This document shows, piece by piece, positions 41,942-50,387 of a stretch of DNA of 51,110 nucleotides. The translations under genes were made by a program, and so were the position numbers. Position 1 is the first letter of the stretch. Each line of letters opens with the position of its first letter. A model generated the notes under the pieces. The model searched no databases and had not been told where the DNA came from. It worked only from the letters and a program-made list of their open reading frames with translations. This DNA comes from Pseudomonadota bacterium (lineage in GTDB: Bacteria; Pseudomonadota; Gammaproteobacteria; Steroidobacterales; Steroidobacteraceae). Location of the stretch: contig JAJZSQ010000011.1 in NCBI GenBank assembly GCA_021849615.1, forward strand, positions 1 to 51,110. The letters run 5' to 3'.

Positions 41942-43450
41942 TTACTGCGTCGAGTCGGCGCAATGCTCGGCGATGAACCGGTCGTGGCTCGGCATGCGTT
42001 CGACGGCGCCGCGTATCAACGAGCGGATATTGCCCAGAAATTCCCCGAACTGTTCGGCCGGCAGGTTGTCGGCAAGCGGATGATGCCGCCGCGGCCGGAT
42101 ACCCTGCCCGATCATGACCTGCAGCCAGGACTGTTCGGTGAATAATTCCTCGCCTTCGCGAAAGATCTGCCCGGTAGCCTCGAAGATCGCCAGCTTGTGC
42201 GCCAATGCATCGGGCGCCGGCAACGCCGCGCAGCTGCGCCAGAACGGCATGTCATTGCGCTGCGTGGCGCGGTAGTGCAGCACGAGGAAGTCCCGCACCT
42301 GGGTGTATTCCTCGCGGACCTTGCGGTTGTACTCCTCGATGACCGCCGGATCGAAGCCCCGGTCGGGGAACAATGCCAGCAGGCGACTGATGCCTGACTG
42401 CACGAGATGGATTGCGGTCGATTCCAGAGGCTCGAGAAAGCCCGCGGCGAGCCCGATGGCCACGCAATTTCGCACCCAGGGCTGCCGCCTGACCCCGGAG
42501 CGAAATCGGATGAGTCGCGGCTCCCCGAGCGCCTGGCCGTCGAGGTTCGCCAGCAGCAGGCTCGCCGCCTCGTCGTCACTCATGTATTCGCTGCAGTAAA
42601 CGTGGCCATTGCCGGTGCGGTGTTGCAGCGGAATGCGCCATTGCCAGCCCGCAGGCCTCGCATTGGCCTGGGTGAAGGGTCGCAAGGGCCCCTGGGTGAC
42701 ACTCTGCACGGCCAGTGCGCTGTCGCATGGCAGCCATTGCCGCCAGTCTTCGAGCTCGCAACCCAGCGCCTGTTCGATGAGCAGGCCGCGAAAGCCCGAG
42801 CAGTCGATGAACAGATCGCCTTCGATCCGTTCACCACTCTCCAGTTGGAGTGCGTCGATGAAGCCGTCCGTGCCGCGTAGCTGCACGTCCACGATCCTGC
42901 CCTCGGTTCTGCGCACTCCGAGCCGTTCGGCAAACTCGCGCAGCATGCGCCCGTACCGCGCGGCGTCGAAGTGGAACGCATATTTCGGACCCGCCACAGG
43001 GCTGTTGCCGACACGGTCGATGCGCGCCATGCGGTGTGCACGTGCTGCCACCGCATTCATCGAGTATGTCCACAGATCTGCCGCCGCCGGATCGTCACAG
43101 CTACGCAGCCAGTAATGCTGGAACGGCAGCGGCCCGAGTGGCAGCCCCACGTCACCGAACGCGTGCATGTACGAATGGCCGATCCGCAGCCAGTCGTTGA
43201 ATTCGATGGCGAGTTTGATCGTTCCGCCCGTGGCGCGAAGCATCGCATCTTCGTCGATGCCCAGGAACCGATTGACGTTGCGGATCTGCGGGATGGTCGC
43301 CTCCCCCACCCCGACGGTACCGATCGCGTCCGAATCCACGACACGCACCTCCAGGTTCGGCCCCATGGCACGACCGAGAACCGACGCACTCAACCATCCA
43401 GCGGTTCCGCCGCCAACGATGACGACGCGTCTGATGGACAATGGATTCAT
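41942..43450 (-). CDS. Flavin-dependent tryptophan-halogenase-family protein 2
   Basis: A 502-residue paralogue of the convergent gene. FAD motif VIVGGGTAGWLSA, GVGEATIP, conserved Lys79 (GGTIKLAIEF), WQWRIP and GFLEPLESTAIHLVQ are all present, so an active flavin halogenase or related oxidase is expected in the cytoplasm. It diverges from copy 1 mainly in the region after the Lys (about residues 90-150) and the C-terminus, where substrate selection usually resides. It lies downstream of the TonB receptor on the same strand, beyond an intrinsic terminator, so partial read-through could link them. Substrate unknown. Confidence 0.9.
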   Translation of the reverse strand: MNPLSIRRVVIVGGGTAGWLSASVLGRAMGPNLEVRVVDSDAIGTVGVGEATIPQIRNVNRFLGIDEDAMLRATGGTIKLAIEFNDWLRIGHSYMHAFGDVGLPLGPLPFQHYWLRSCDDPAAADLWTYSMNAVAARAHRMARIDRVGNSPVAGPKYAFHFDAARYGRMLREFAERLGVRRTEGRIVDVQLRGTDGFIDALQLESGERIEGDLFIDCSGFRGLLIEQALGCELEDWRQWLPCDSALAVQSVTQGPLRPFTQANARPAGWQWRIPLQHRTGNGHVYCSEYMSDDEAASLLLANLDGQALGEPRLIRFRSGVRRQPWVRNCVAIGLAAGFLEPLESTAIHLVQSGISRLLALFPDRGFDPAVIEEYNRKVREEYTQVRDFLVLHYRATQRNDMPFWRSCAALPAPDALAHKLAIFEATGQIFREGEELFTEQSWLQVMIGQGIRPRRHHPLADNLPAEQFGEFLGNIRSLIRGAVERMPSHDRFIAEHCADSTQ

Positions 43451-43670
43451 GGAAGTTCTCGGGATCTGGACGCAGATCGCAGGATGCTAGCACCAAGCCG
43501 GGCAGCCCGGAACGCAGCACGGCAGGCCTCTGCCCCGGGCAATGGCCGGAGCCGAATGGTGCCGGACCACGAGATCTTCCGGGCAGCTCTGGACATGCCA
43601 CGTGTCACGCACCACGGCATTCGGATGCGTTCGGAGAGGAATCTCGTGCATTCGAAGACTGCACGACGAT

Positions 43671-43708
43671 GGCAAAGAAAAACCCCGCCGGCTTGCGCCG
43701 ACGGGGTT
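43671..43708 (-). terminator. Rho-independent terminator of the TonB receptor gene
   Basis: The stem AACCCCGtCGGC / GCCGgCGGGGTT with one mismatch and a four-base loop lies at 43681-43708. On the minus strand it is followed by a T-rich run (TTTCTTTGCC). It sits about 30 bases past the receptor stop, the best intrinsic terminator in the window. Confidence 0.8.
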
Positions 43709-43740
43709 CGAGTGAGGGGGAATGTCTATCTGTCGCGTTG

Positions 43741-46683
43741 TTATTTGAACTGATAAGAGAACCCGACCTGGTAGGTACGCCCATACCGTTCCCAAGTGAC
43801 CACCTGACGGGGGTCGTTGTTCTGGTATGTCTGCATGCCCTGGTTGGTGAGATTTGATCCGTTCGCGATCAACGTCAGCCCGTTCAGCGCTCCGCTGCTG
43901 AAGCTGTAGCTGATCTGCGCGGACACCCAGGCTTCTCCTGCCACGGTCTGCTCGATGCGAGTCGCGCTGATACCAAAGACACGTCCGAGGAAGCTGCTGC
44001 GGATATCGTCCGCCACACGCGCCTGGAATCCTCCGCGCTGGAAGTACAGCGTGTAGTTCTCCACCCACTTCGACAGGCCCTCGACCGTTACCGGCTGAGT
44101 ATTGCCCGGATAATAGACGGAACTCAGCGTACGGTTGGCGCTCGCCAGGATACCGAAGCCATTGAGGTACGGCGTGAAGTCGCCCAACGGAATGTTGGTC
44201 GCCAGCTGCAGACCCTCAATGTGGCCCGAACCGTTGTTGTTGGCCGCCGAGATGATGCCGTAGGTGGTTCCCAGCTGAGACTGCTGCGCCGGCGTCAGGT
44301 ACGCCGACACGTAGGGCTGGAAGTTATACAGCACCGCCGCATTCGGATTGATGTAATCCGACAGCTGCAGGTAGTATCCGGACAGCTGCACGTAACCGGT
44401 GCCGCCGGTGGTGCACAGCGACGAAGCCTTCGACTCCGAGGAGTTGCAGTTGAAGCCCGAAGCCCGGCCAGTGAAGTAGTGCTCCAGGCTCACGTTGTAG
44501 TTGGTCGCCATCGTCGGCAGCAGCTTCGGATTTCCACCAGAGCCACTGAAGTACGACTGGTTCGGGTTCGTGTTCGCCAGCTGCGTAATGTTCCCGGAGA
44601 TGTCGAGGCTCGACGTCGTGTAATCCATGCGGGGCCGCGCCATCGTACGCGCCACGCCCAGACGGAAATTGTTGTCGTCCGGAAGCGAGAACACCAGGTT
44701 CAGGCTCGGCAGATAGCGGGTATAGCTCACTCCACCGACCGTGGGTATGAGCACGGTGGTGGCGGCACCTCCGGTCGTGGATCCCGGCGCCACGCGCGCA
44801 CCGCCCGAGACCTGCGAAGTGTGGTCGACCTGCAAGCCGAAGTTGCCACGCAGCCCGATGTCGCTCGTCAGGTTGGTGTGGAGATTGAACTGCAGGTAGG
44901 CATCCGTGTCATTTTCGCTAACCGTCCAGTTCGGCGGCACCGCGATCGAGGACAGCGCCGTCGGGTACATCACGTCCGCGCCAGTCGCGAGCACCGAGAG
45001 GGGGTTGTAGAGCACCTGGGGGCCAATGCCCATGAACCCAAGCGCCGCCGTGGACGTCGATTCGAGGGCAGAGCCCGGAATCGGCGCAGTCTGAGTCGGC
45101 GTGCAGCTGCTGGTGATGACCAGTCCGCAGCTTGCCCCGGGCAGCACGAGGAAATCCTGCGAAATGTTGTACAGCTTGTGGCGCTTACGCCGGTCGACAC
45201 CGATTTCAACGCTGGAGATCGGTCCGTGGTTGAAATAATGTTCCGCGGAGACCTTCAGGTTCGCCAGGTAGTCGTCGGTGTGCGGCGCGTTGATGAATCC
45301 CTGCTGCACGAGATTCGCACCGGAGCCCCAACCCTGCGGGTCGGTCAGCACGATCGAACTGGCAGCCAGATTCTGCGGCGAATTGAGGAACAGCTCGCCA
45401 TTGCTGCCTTCGAAGAAGTTCACCGTCATCGGCGGGACCGCGCCGTGGCTGTTGGGTCCGTTGTATCCGAATCCGGAGTAGCTCTCGAGGAAGATGTCAC
45501 GACGCATGGCTCGGTTGTAGCTGGCGTCGATCGATGCGGTCCACTCGTCGGGCAGATTGAATTCGTTGTTCCAGTTGATGTTGTAGACGCGCGCCTTCGT
45601 GTGGTTGTAGTCGTTCCGGATGACCGGATAAACGTTCGTGTAGGTTCCGGACTGCACGAAGCCGTTGGTCACGTTGCCGACCGCCAGCTGCGTACCACTT
45701 CCCCAGAAAAGCGGGAATTCCACGCCTTTCGCCTGCTGGGTTTCGGTGAAGTCGTCGTACGTCAGGTTCAGGGTACTGGTGAACGCGCTCGAGGGGCGGT
45801 ACTCGAAGGTCAGCAGATACCCCTCGCGCTTCATCAAGTCGGAGATGTTGTAGTTCTTCGATCCGCCAATCACGTAGTCGCCGTTCGTGGTTGGATATCC
45901 CCACGGCGCCTGGTGCAGGATGTGCGATGGCGTCGCATTGAGATCGATACCAACATTCACGCCCAGGGTGTGATGCAGGAACTGGTCAGAGAAGATGCCA
46001 TTGATGTCGTGACCGGCATTGCTTACGCCAGGGCCGGGCATGACCTGGTTCGGCTCGAGCCAGGTGTAATAGGCATTGATGTTTGCGCTCGGACCCTTCT
46101 GGTCGAGCGGCTTCAGGGTGATCATGTTCACCGTGCCGGCCATGCCCTGCCCGAGCAGATCGGCGCTCGGCGTCATGTGCACTTCGACCGTCTTGAACCA
46201 GCTCGCCGGATACTGATCGAGCTGCACATCGCGATTGTTCGCGGTGCTGGCCTGCTCGACCCCGTCGATCTGCACGGTATTGAAGTCCGGACCGAGGCCG
46301 TGGATCGTGAGCACCTGCGGACGGCCGTTGACCATTTGGGTCGCCAGGCCCGGCAGGCTGCTCAGGGCGTTCGCAATGCTGGTGCCCGGCAGCTTGCCGA
46401 TCTGCTCAGAGGAGACGGCCTCGACGATTGAATTGGCGTTCTTCTGGATCGCGATCGCGTTCTGGATACTGCTGATGAATCCGTTAACGACGACTTCATG
46501 CAGCAGATTGGCGTTAGCTACCTGCTTGGCGGCTTTTTTCTTCTGATGAGCGGTGCTTTGTGCGCTGGTGTTCTGCGGCGCGGCGTGTGCCGCGACCGGA
46601 ATGACTGCGGCAACGGCGGCGGCGCCGAAGCAGGCGGTGGCGACCGCCAATTCGAGAATGCTGCGCTTGCGTCTGGTAATCAC
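43741..46683 (-). CDS. TonB-dependent outer-membrane receptor (maltodextrin-type)
   Basis: A 980-residue receptor. The signal peptide ends PVAAHA (about residue 34); a TonB-box-like LHEVVVNGF segment precedes the plug (VEAVSSEQIGKLPGTSIANALSSLPGL, VQIDGVEQASTANNRD) and a long beta-barrel ends with the aromatic YQVGFSYQFK needed for barrel insertion. The plug type fits sugar receptors such as Caulobacter MalA and Xanthomonas homologues. The start is a GTG at 46683 behind a G-rich ribosome site. It is divergent from the alpha-glucosidase/lacI operon, with three operator-like palindromes between. It would bring malto-oligosaccharides to the periplasmic GH13, GH31 and six-hairpin enzymes. Confidence 0.93.
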   Translation of the reverse strand: MITRRKRSILELAVATACFGAAAVAAVIPVAAHAAPQNTSAQSTAHQKKKAAKQVANANLLHEVVVNGFISSIQNAIAIQKNANSIVEAVSSEQIGKLPGTSIANALSSLPGLATQMVNGRPQVLTIHGLGPDFNTVQIDGVEQASTANNRDVQLDQYPASWFKTVEVHMTPSADLLGQGMAGTVNMITLKPLDQKGPSANINAYYTWLEPNQVMPGPGVSNAGHDINGIFSDQFLHHTLGVNVGIDLNATPSHILHQAPWGYPTTNGDYVIGGSKNYNISDLMKREGYLLTFEYRPSSAFTSTLNLTYDDFTETQQAKGVEFPLFWGSGTQLAVGNVTNGFVQSGTYTNVYPVIRNDYNHTKARVYNINWNNEFNLPDEWTASIDASYNRAMRRDIFLESYSGFGYNGPNSHGAVPPMTVNFFEGSNGELFLNSPQNLAASSIVLTDPQGWGSGANLVQQGFINAPHTDDYLANLKVSAEHYFNHGPISSVEIGVDRRKRHKLYNISQDFLVLPGASCGLVITSSCTPTQTAPIPGSALESTSTAALGFMGIGPQVLYNPLSVLATGADVMYPTALSSIAVPPNWTVSENDTDAYLQFNLHTNLTSDIGLRGNFGLQVDHTSQVSGGARVAPGSTTGGAATTVLIPTVGGVSYTRYLPSLNLVFSLPDDNNFRLGVARTMARPRMDYTTSSLDISGNITQLANTNPNQSYFSGSGGNPKLLPTMATNYNVSLEHYFTGRASGFNCNSSESKASSLCTTGGTGYVQLSGYYLQLSDYINPNAAVLYNFQPYVSAYLTPAQQSQLGTTYGIISAANNNGSGHIEGLQLATNIPLGDFTPYLNGFGILASANRTLSSVYYPGNTQPVTVEGLSKWVENYTLYFQRGGFQARVADDIRSSFLGRVFGISATRIEQTVAGEAWVSAQISYSFSSGALNGLTLIANGSNLTNQGMQTYQNNDPRQVVTWERYGRTYQVGFSYQFK

Positions 46684-46838
46684 GAGACCCCCCCGAGGGC
46701 GAAATGTATATGGCTACTACCGATCCGTTGGCGGACTGCGGTTCGCGGCGGCTGCCGGGCACGCACCTGTGACGCCGGCTGCCGACGCAACGAAACTGTC
46801 ATGAATGATTCGTAAGCAACACTTCGAAAGCAAGCGAC

Positions 46839-46852
46839 TGCATACGTATTCA
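46839..46852. promoter_or_regulatory. LacI-type operator, copy 1
   Basis: TGCATACGTATTCA, a near-palindrome centred on CG, as expected for LacI-family operators. It is closest to the TonB receptor gene, about 155 bases upstream of its start. Confidence 0.65.
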
Positions 46853-46898
46853 TGCGCCGATGCGGCGGCGCAACGCCCGTCCGGCAGTCGCGCCGTCA

Positions 46899-46912
46899 TG
46901 AATACGTATGCG
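46899..46912. promoter_or_regulatory. LacI-type operator, copy 2
   Basis: TGAATACGTATGCG, the same motif in the opposite orientation to copy 1, centred 60 bases from it. Together with copy 3 it lies towards the alpha-glucosidase gene. Confidence 0.65.
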
Positions 46913-46922
46913 AAGATTGCGC

Positions 46923-46936
46923 TGAATACGTATGCG
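46923..46936. promoter_or_regulatory. LacI-type operator, copy 3
   Basis: TGAATACGTATGCG, identical to copy 2 and centred 24 bases further on. Close repetition suggests cooperative binding or looping with copy 1. Confidence 0.65.
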
Positions 46937-47008
46937 GCGCCGGCCGAGGTAGCGCGCTTCACCGCTGGGCTGTGTCACAGTAGGACGAACGATACGCAAT
47001 GCACGAAC

Positions 47009-48625
47009 ATGACTGACAATCGCTGGTGGCGGGGGGCGGTGATCTACCAGATCTATCCGCGCAGTTTTCAGGACAGCAATGGGGACGGGGTCGGGGACTT
47101 GCCCGGCATCATCGAGCGGCTCGATTACGTGGCCGCACTCGATGTCGATGCCATCTGGGTGTCGCCGTTCTTCAAGTCGCCGATGGCGGATTTCGGCTAC
47201 GACGTTTCCGATTACCGGGCGGTCGATCCGATGTTCGGAGCGCTCGAGGACTTCGATCGGCTGGTGACCGAGGCGCACCGGCGCGGCCTGAAGGTGATGA
47301 TCGATCAGGTGCTCAGTCACACCTCGGCCGAGCATCCTTGGTTTCATGAGAGCCGCTCGAGCCGCACGAATCCCAAGGCCGACTGGTACGTCTGGGCCGA
47401 TCCGCGCGAGGACGGCTCGCCGCCGAACAACTGGCAGGCCATCTTCGGCGGACCCGCCTGGCGCTGGGAGCCGCGGCGTCGGCAGTACTACCTGCACAAT
47501 TTCCTCGACTCGCAGCCGGATCTGAATTTCCACAACCCCCAGGTACCGGCTGCCATGCTGGAGAACCTGGAATTCTGGCTGCGGCGCGGCATCGACGGGG
47601 TGCGCCTCGATGCGATCAATTTCTGTTATCACGACCAGCGGCTGCGCGATAACCCGGCCAAGCCCGAGAGCGAGCGCACCGGCCGGGGCTTCAGTCCCGA
47701 CAATCCGTACGCCTACCAGTATCACTGGTACAACAACACCCAGCCGGAGAATCTCGCGTTTCTCGAGCGGGTGCGCCGGTTGCTCGACCAGTACCCCGGT
47801 GTTGCGGCGCTGGGAGAGATCTCGTCCGAAGACTCCCTCGGCACGATGGCGGAGTACGTCGGGGAGCACCGGCTGCACATGGCCTACTCCTTCGAGCTGC
47901 TCACCGAGGAGTACCGCGCCGGGCACATCCGCAACACGGTCGAGGCGCTCGAGCAGCGCATGCCGCACGGCTGGCCGTGCTGGACCATCTCCAATCACGA
48001 CGTGGCGCGCGTGGTGACCCGCTGGGGCGGCGAGCACGCCTCCCCCCGCCTCGCCACCCTGCTCAGCGCCATGGTCTGCTCGCTGCGCGGCTCGGTGTGC
48101 GTCTACCAGGGCGAGGAGCTCGGCCTGCCCGAGGCCGGAGTGCCCTACGAGGCGCTGCGCGACCCGTTCGGAATCGCCTTCTGGCCGAACTTCAAGGGCC
48201 GGGACGGCTGCCGTACACCGATGCCGTGGATCGATCATGCCGGCGGGGGGTTCAGTCGGGGCGTGCCCTGGCTGCCGGTCCCGGCCGAACACTTGCCGCT
48301 CGCCGTCTCGCGCCAGGAGCACGACCCGGATTCGCCGCTGAATGGCTTTCGGCGCTTCCTGCGCTGGCGGCGCGAGCAGCCGGCGCTGCGCTGGGGTGCG
48401 ATCCGCTTCCTCGAGCTGCCCGAGCCCCTGCTCGGCTTCACCCGCCAGCTGGACGGGCAGACCGTGCTCGGGGTGTTCAACCTGGGCGGGCAGGCGCAGC
48501 AGACCGCCCTGCCGCTGGCCGGCCCGGTGACCGTCGTGAACGGGCACGGCCTGCAGAGCGGCAGGGTGGACGGTACGGTGGCGGTGCTTCCGCCTCATGG
48601 TGTGCTGTTCGCAACAGTTTCCTGA
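47009..48625 (+). CDS. Cytoplasmic GH13 alpha-glucosidase (GH13_23/XgtA-like)
   Basis: A 538-residue enzyme without a signal peptide, starting MTDNRWWRGAVIYQIYPRSF. Regions: VMIDQVLSHTS (I), IDGVRLDAINF with nucleophile Asp (II), LGEISSED with acid/base Glu (III), and ISNHDVARV (IV). The short C-terminal beta domain ends the chain. Similarity to oligosaccharide alpha-glucosidases of Xanthomonas and Halomonas suggests that imported maltose and short maltodextrins are cut to glucose; transglucosylation is known in relatives. The start at 47009 fits the family, as codons further upstream run through the operators. It is probably co-regulated with lacI, though a palindrome and possible promoter separate them. 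Confidence 0.93.
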   Translation: MTDNRWWRGAVIYQIYPRSFQDSNGDGVGDLPGIIERLDYVAALDVDAIWVSPFFKSPMADFGYDVSDYRAVDPMFGALEDFDRLVTEAHRRGLKVMIDQVLSHTSAEHPWFHESRSSRTNPKADWYVWADPREDGSPPNNWQAIFGGPAWRWEPRRRQYYLHNFLDSQPDLNFHNPQVPAAMLENLEFWLRRGIDGVRLDAINFCYHDQRLRDNPAKPESERTGRGFSPDNPYAYQYHWYNNTQPENLAFLERVRRLLDQYPGVAALGEISSEDSLGTMAEYVGEHRLHMAYSFELLTEEYRAGHIRNTVEALEQRMPHGWPCWTISNHDVARVVTRWGGEHASPRLATLLSAMVCSLRGSVCVYQGEELGLPEAGVPYEALRDPFGIAFWPNFKGRDGCRTPMPWIDHAGGGFSRGVPWLPVPAEHLPLAVSRQEHDPDSPLNGFRRFLRWRREQPALRWGAIRFLELPEPLLGFTRQLDGQTVLGVFNLGGQAQQTALPLAGPVTVVNGHGLQSGRVDGTVAVLPPHGVLFATVS

Positions 48626-48655
48626 AGCGCGGCGTGCGGGTGCCGGCACATGAGC

Positions 48656-48694
48656 GCCCAAATGTTGCGCATGCGCAACATTCAGTATTTGGGG
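48656..48694. promoter_or_regulatory. 22-base perfect palindrome nested in a second inverted repeat
   Basis: Positions 48661-48682 form an exact 22-base palindrome whose left half is AATGTTGCGCA. It sits inside outer arms CCCAAAT (48657-48663) and ATTTGGG (48687-48693), so two alternative hairpins are possible. It lies between the alpha-glucosidase stop and the lacI promoter. It could be an operator for lacI autoregulation, a site for another regulator, or a terminator-like structure; it does not resemble the ATACGTAT operators. Confidence 0.6.
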
Positions 48695-48717
48695 CACCCG
48701 CCGGCATGATTTAGACT
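48689..48717 (+). promoter_or_regulatory. Candidate promoter of lacI-type regulator
   Basis: TTGGGG (48689-48694), a 17-base spacer and TAGACT (48712-48717). It starts at the right edge of the nested palindrome, so a protein bound there would touch the -35. The leader would be about 120 bases. Confidence 0.4.
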
Positions 48718-48846
48718 AGGCTCCCTGAAGTGCCCATTTCGAGGTGAGGGGGGAGCGGCCGATGGGCCGTGCGAACGCACATGCCGAACGGACAAACCGC
48801 CGAGGCGGACCATACGCACACCCGGGTTCAGCCGGAGGCCTGCGGG

Positions 48847-49884
48847 ATGCGTGACAAACGCCGCAAGCCCAACTCACTCGACATCGCCCACCTGGCGGGC
48901 GTGTCGCAGTCGACGGTCTCGCGCGCGCTGCGCGGGGACCCGATGGTCTCTCCGGCGACCCGCGAGCGCATTCTCGAGGTGGCCCGCGAACTCAACTACC
49001 ATGTCGACAAGAACGCCTCGAGCCTGCGCCGCAAGCACACCGGGACGCTGGCGCTGCTCTTTTTCGAGGATCCGACCACCGACGACTCGGCGATCAACCC
49101 GTTCTTCCATTCGATGCTGGGCTCGATCATCCGCGCGTGTTCGCGCCAGGGTTACGACCTGCTCGTATCGTTTCAGGATCTGCTGCCCGACTGGCTCGCC
49201 GACTACGAGGACAGCCACAAGGCCGATGGGATCATCCTGCTCGGCTACGGCGATTACCTCGCCTACCGCGAGCGCCTGGAGGCGCTGATCGGGCACGGCG
49301 CGCACCTGGTGCGCTGGGGACAGATCCTGCCCGATCATCCGGGGGTCTCGATCGGCTGCGACAACGTGGCCGGCGGGCGGCTCGCCGCCGAGCACCTGCT
49401 GCGCAGCGGGCGGCAGCGCATCGCATTTCTCGGTGAGATCGCCGCCTCGGCGCCGGAGATGGCCGACCGCTATCGCGGCTACCGCGAGTCGCTGCTCGCC
49501 GCGGGCGTCACGCCCGATCCGCGCCTGCAGGTCGGGGCCGTGTCGACCGAAGCGTCCGGCCATACCGCGCTGCGCGCGCTCCTGGATCGCGGTCTGCCCT
49601 TCGATGCGGTGTTCGCCGCGAGCGACCTCATTGCCATCGGGGCCCTGGGGGCGCTCGCCGCCGCCGGGCGGCGGGTTCCGGAGGATGTGGCGGTGGTCGG
49701 TTTCGACGGCATTCCGATGGGCGCGGTGACCCGCCCGGCGCTCACTACCGTGTCGCAGAACACCAAGCGCGCCGGCGAAGTGCTGGTGCAGAGCCTGATC
49801 AACCAGATCGAAGGCCGGCCGGCGGAGAACATGATTCTCGCGCCGCAGTTGCTGGTGCGTGAGTCCTGCGGCGGCAGCGCATGA
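48847..49884 (+). CDS. LacI-family transcriptional regulator of the maltodextrin locus
   Basis: A 345-residue repressor. The helix-turn-helix is SLDIAHLAGVSQSTVSRALRGDPMVSPATRERI (about residues 9-41) with the hinge LNYHVDKNASSLRR. The periplasmic-binding-protein-like effector domain follows: ADGIILLGYGDY, VSIGCDNVAGGRLAAEHLL, FAASDLIAIGALGAL and VAVVGFDGIPMGAVTRPALTTV. The ATG at 48847 has GGAGG ten bases upstream and places the helix-turn-helix at the N-terminus; an ATG at 48769 adds an unrelated extension. The ATACGTAT palindromes are its likely operators. It overlaps the next gene by four bases. Confidence 0.92.
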   Translation: MRDKRRKPNSLDIAHLAGVSQSTVSRALRGDPMVSPATRERILEVARELNYHVDKNASSLRRKHTGTLALLFFEDPTTDDSAINPFFHSMLGSIIRACSRQGYDLLVSFQDLLPDWLADYEDSHKADGIILLGYGDYLAYRERLEALIGHGAHLVRWGQILPDHPGVSIGCDNVAGGRLAAEHLLRSGRQRIAFLGEIAASAPEMADRYRGYRESLLAAGVTPDPRLQVGAVSTEASGHTALRALLDRGLPFDAVFAASDLIAIGALGALAAAGRRVPEDVAVVGFDGIPMGAVTRPALTTVSQNTKRAGEVLVQSLINQIEGRPAENMILAPQLLVRESCGGSA

Positions 49885-50387
49885 CGCACACCTACCTGCT
49901 CGAACCGGGCATCTGGAGCGGTCGGGGGACCTTCTGGCGCGAAGACGGCGAGCCGCTGCTCGCCGAGTGTCGCACCGAGGTCACGCACCAGAACCACTGC
50001 TGGCTGGTCGCCGGGTCCCTCAAGGTGCTGGGCTCCCCGCCGGTCGAATTCCGCAATGCCTATTCGATCGAGCCGCCGGCGAAGAAAGGCGGCTGCCTGC
50101 GCTGGATCTCGGAGAACGCCACCCTGGGCAAAGTCCAGGGCACCTTCTCGGTGCTCGAGCGGTGCATACTCTCGGTGTACAGCTGCACGGCGACCGGCTA
50201 CCACGGCGCGGAACACTACGGACAGATCGATGGCGGGCACTACCAGGCGTCCGGCGTGCTGCTGCTCGAGACGCGCCGGCTCTCCTCGTGGGAGATCCTG
50301 CTTACACGTGAAGCAGCGACAGCAGCCGGGCCGTCGGCAGATAGTGATCCACCAGCAGCGCCGCGAACAGCCACATCAGGTAGCTGA
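49881..50387 (+). CDS. Unrecognised 168-residue protein coupled to the LacI-type regulator
   Basis: I do not recognise this family. The ATG overlaps the lacI stop (ATGA), indicating coupled translation. The first 140 residues look like a small all-beta protein: alternating hydrophobic strands with [23 protein letters not shown], an [10 protein letters not shown] segment, [21 protein letters not shown] and [35 protein letters not shown]. The repeated short Gly-containing strands suggest a lipocalin/calycin-like barrel, which is inference. No signal peptide. The last 28 codons overlap the convergent cyoE gene by 86 bases and are low-complexity (Ala, Ser, Pro, Thr), so the functional part may end near residue 140. 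Confidence 0.7.
   Translation: MTHTYLLEPGIWSGRGTFWREDGEPLLAECRTEVTHQNHCWLVAGSLKVLGSPPVEFRNAYSIEPPAKKGGCLRWISENATLGKVQGTFSVLERCILSVYSCTATGYHGAEHYGQIDGGHYQASGVLLLETRRLSSWEILLTREAATAAGPSADSDPPAAPRTATSGS

Larger units (their letters stand above)
46684..47008. other. 325-base divergent control region, TonB receptor / alpha-glucosidase
   Basis: No gene is convincing; the open frame upstream of 47009 has no match to alpha-glucosidases. The stretch contains three copies of the ATACGTAT palindrome at 46839-46852, 46899-46912 and 46923-46936. A weak minus-strand promoter (TTGCTT-N17-AATCAT) can be drawn just downstream of copy 1 towards the receptor gene. The rest shows no structure I can name. Confidence 0.6.

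Noticed and set aside
40407-43450. Naming the halogenases prnA or rebH
   Set aside because: Family motifs are present, but nothing in the context indicates tryptophan or pyrrolnitrin/rebeccamycin synthesis.
44221-46431. A 736-codon plus-strand frame opposite the TonB receptor
   Set aside because: Shadow frame; the minus-strand receptor has signal peptide, plug, barrel and C-terminal aromatic signature.
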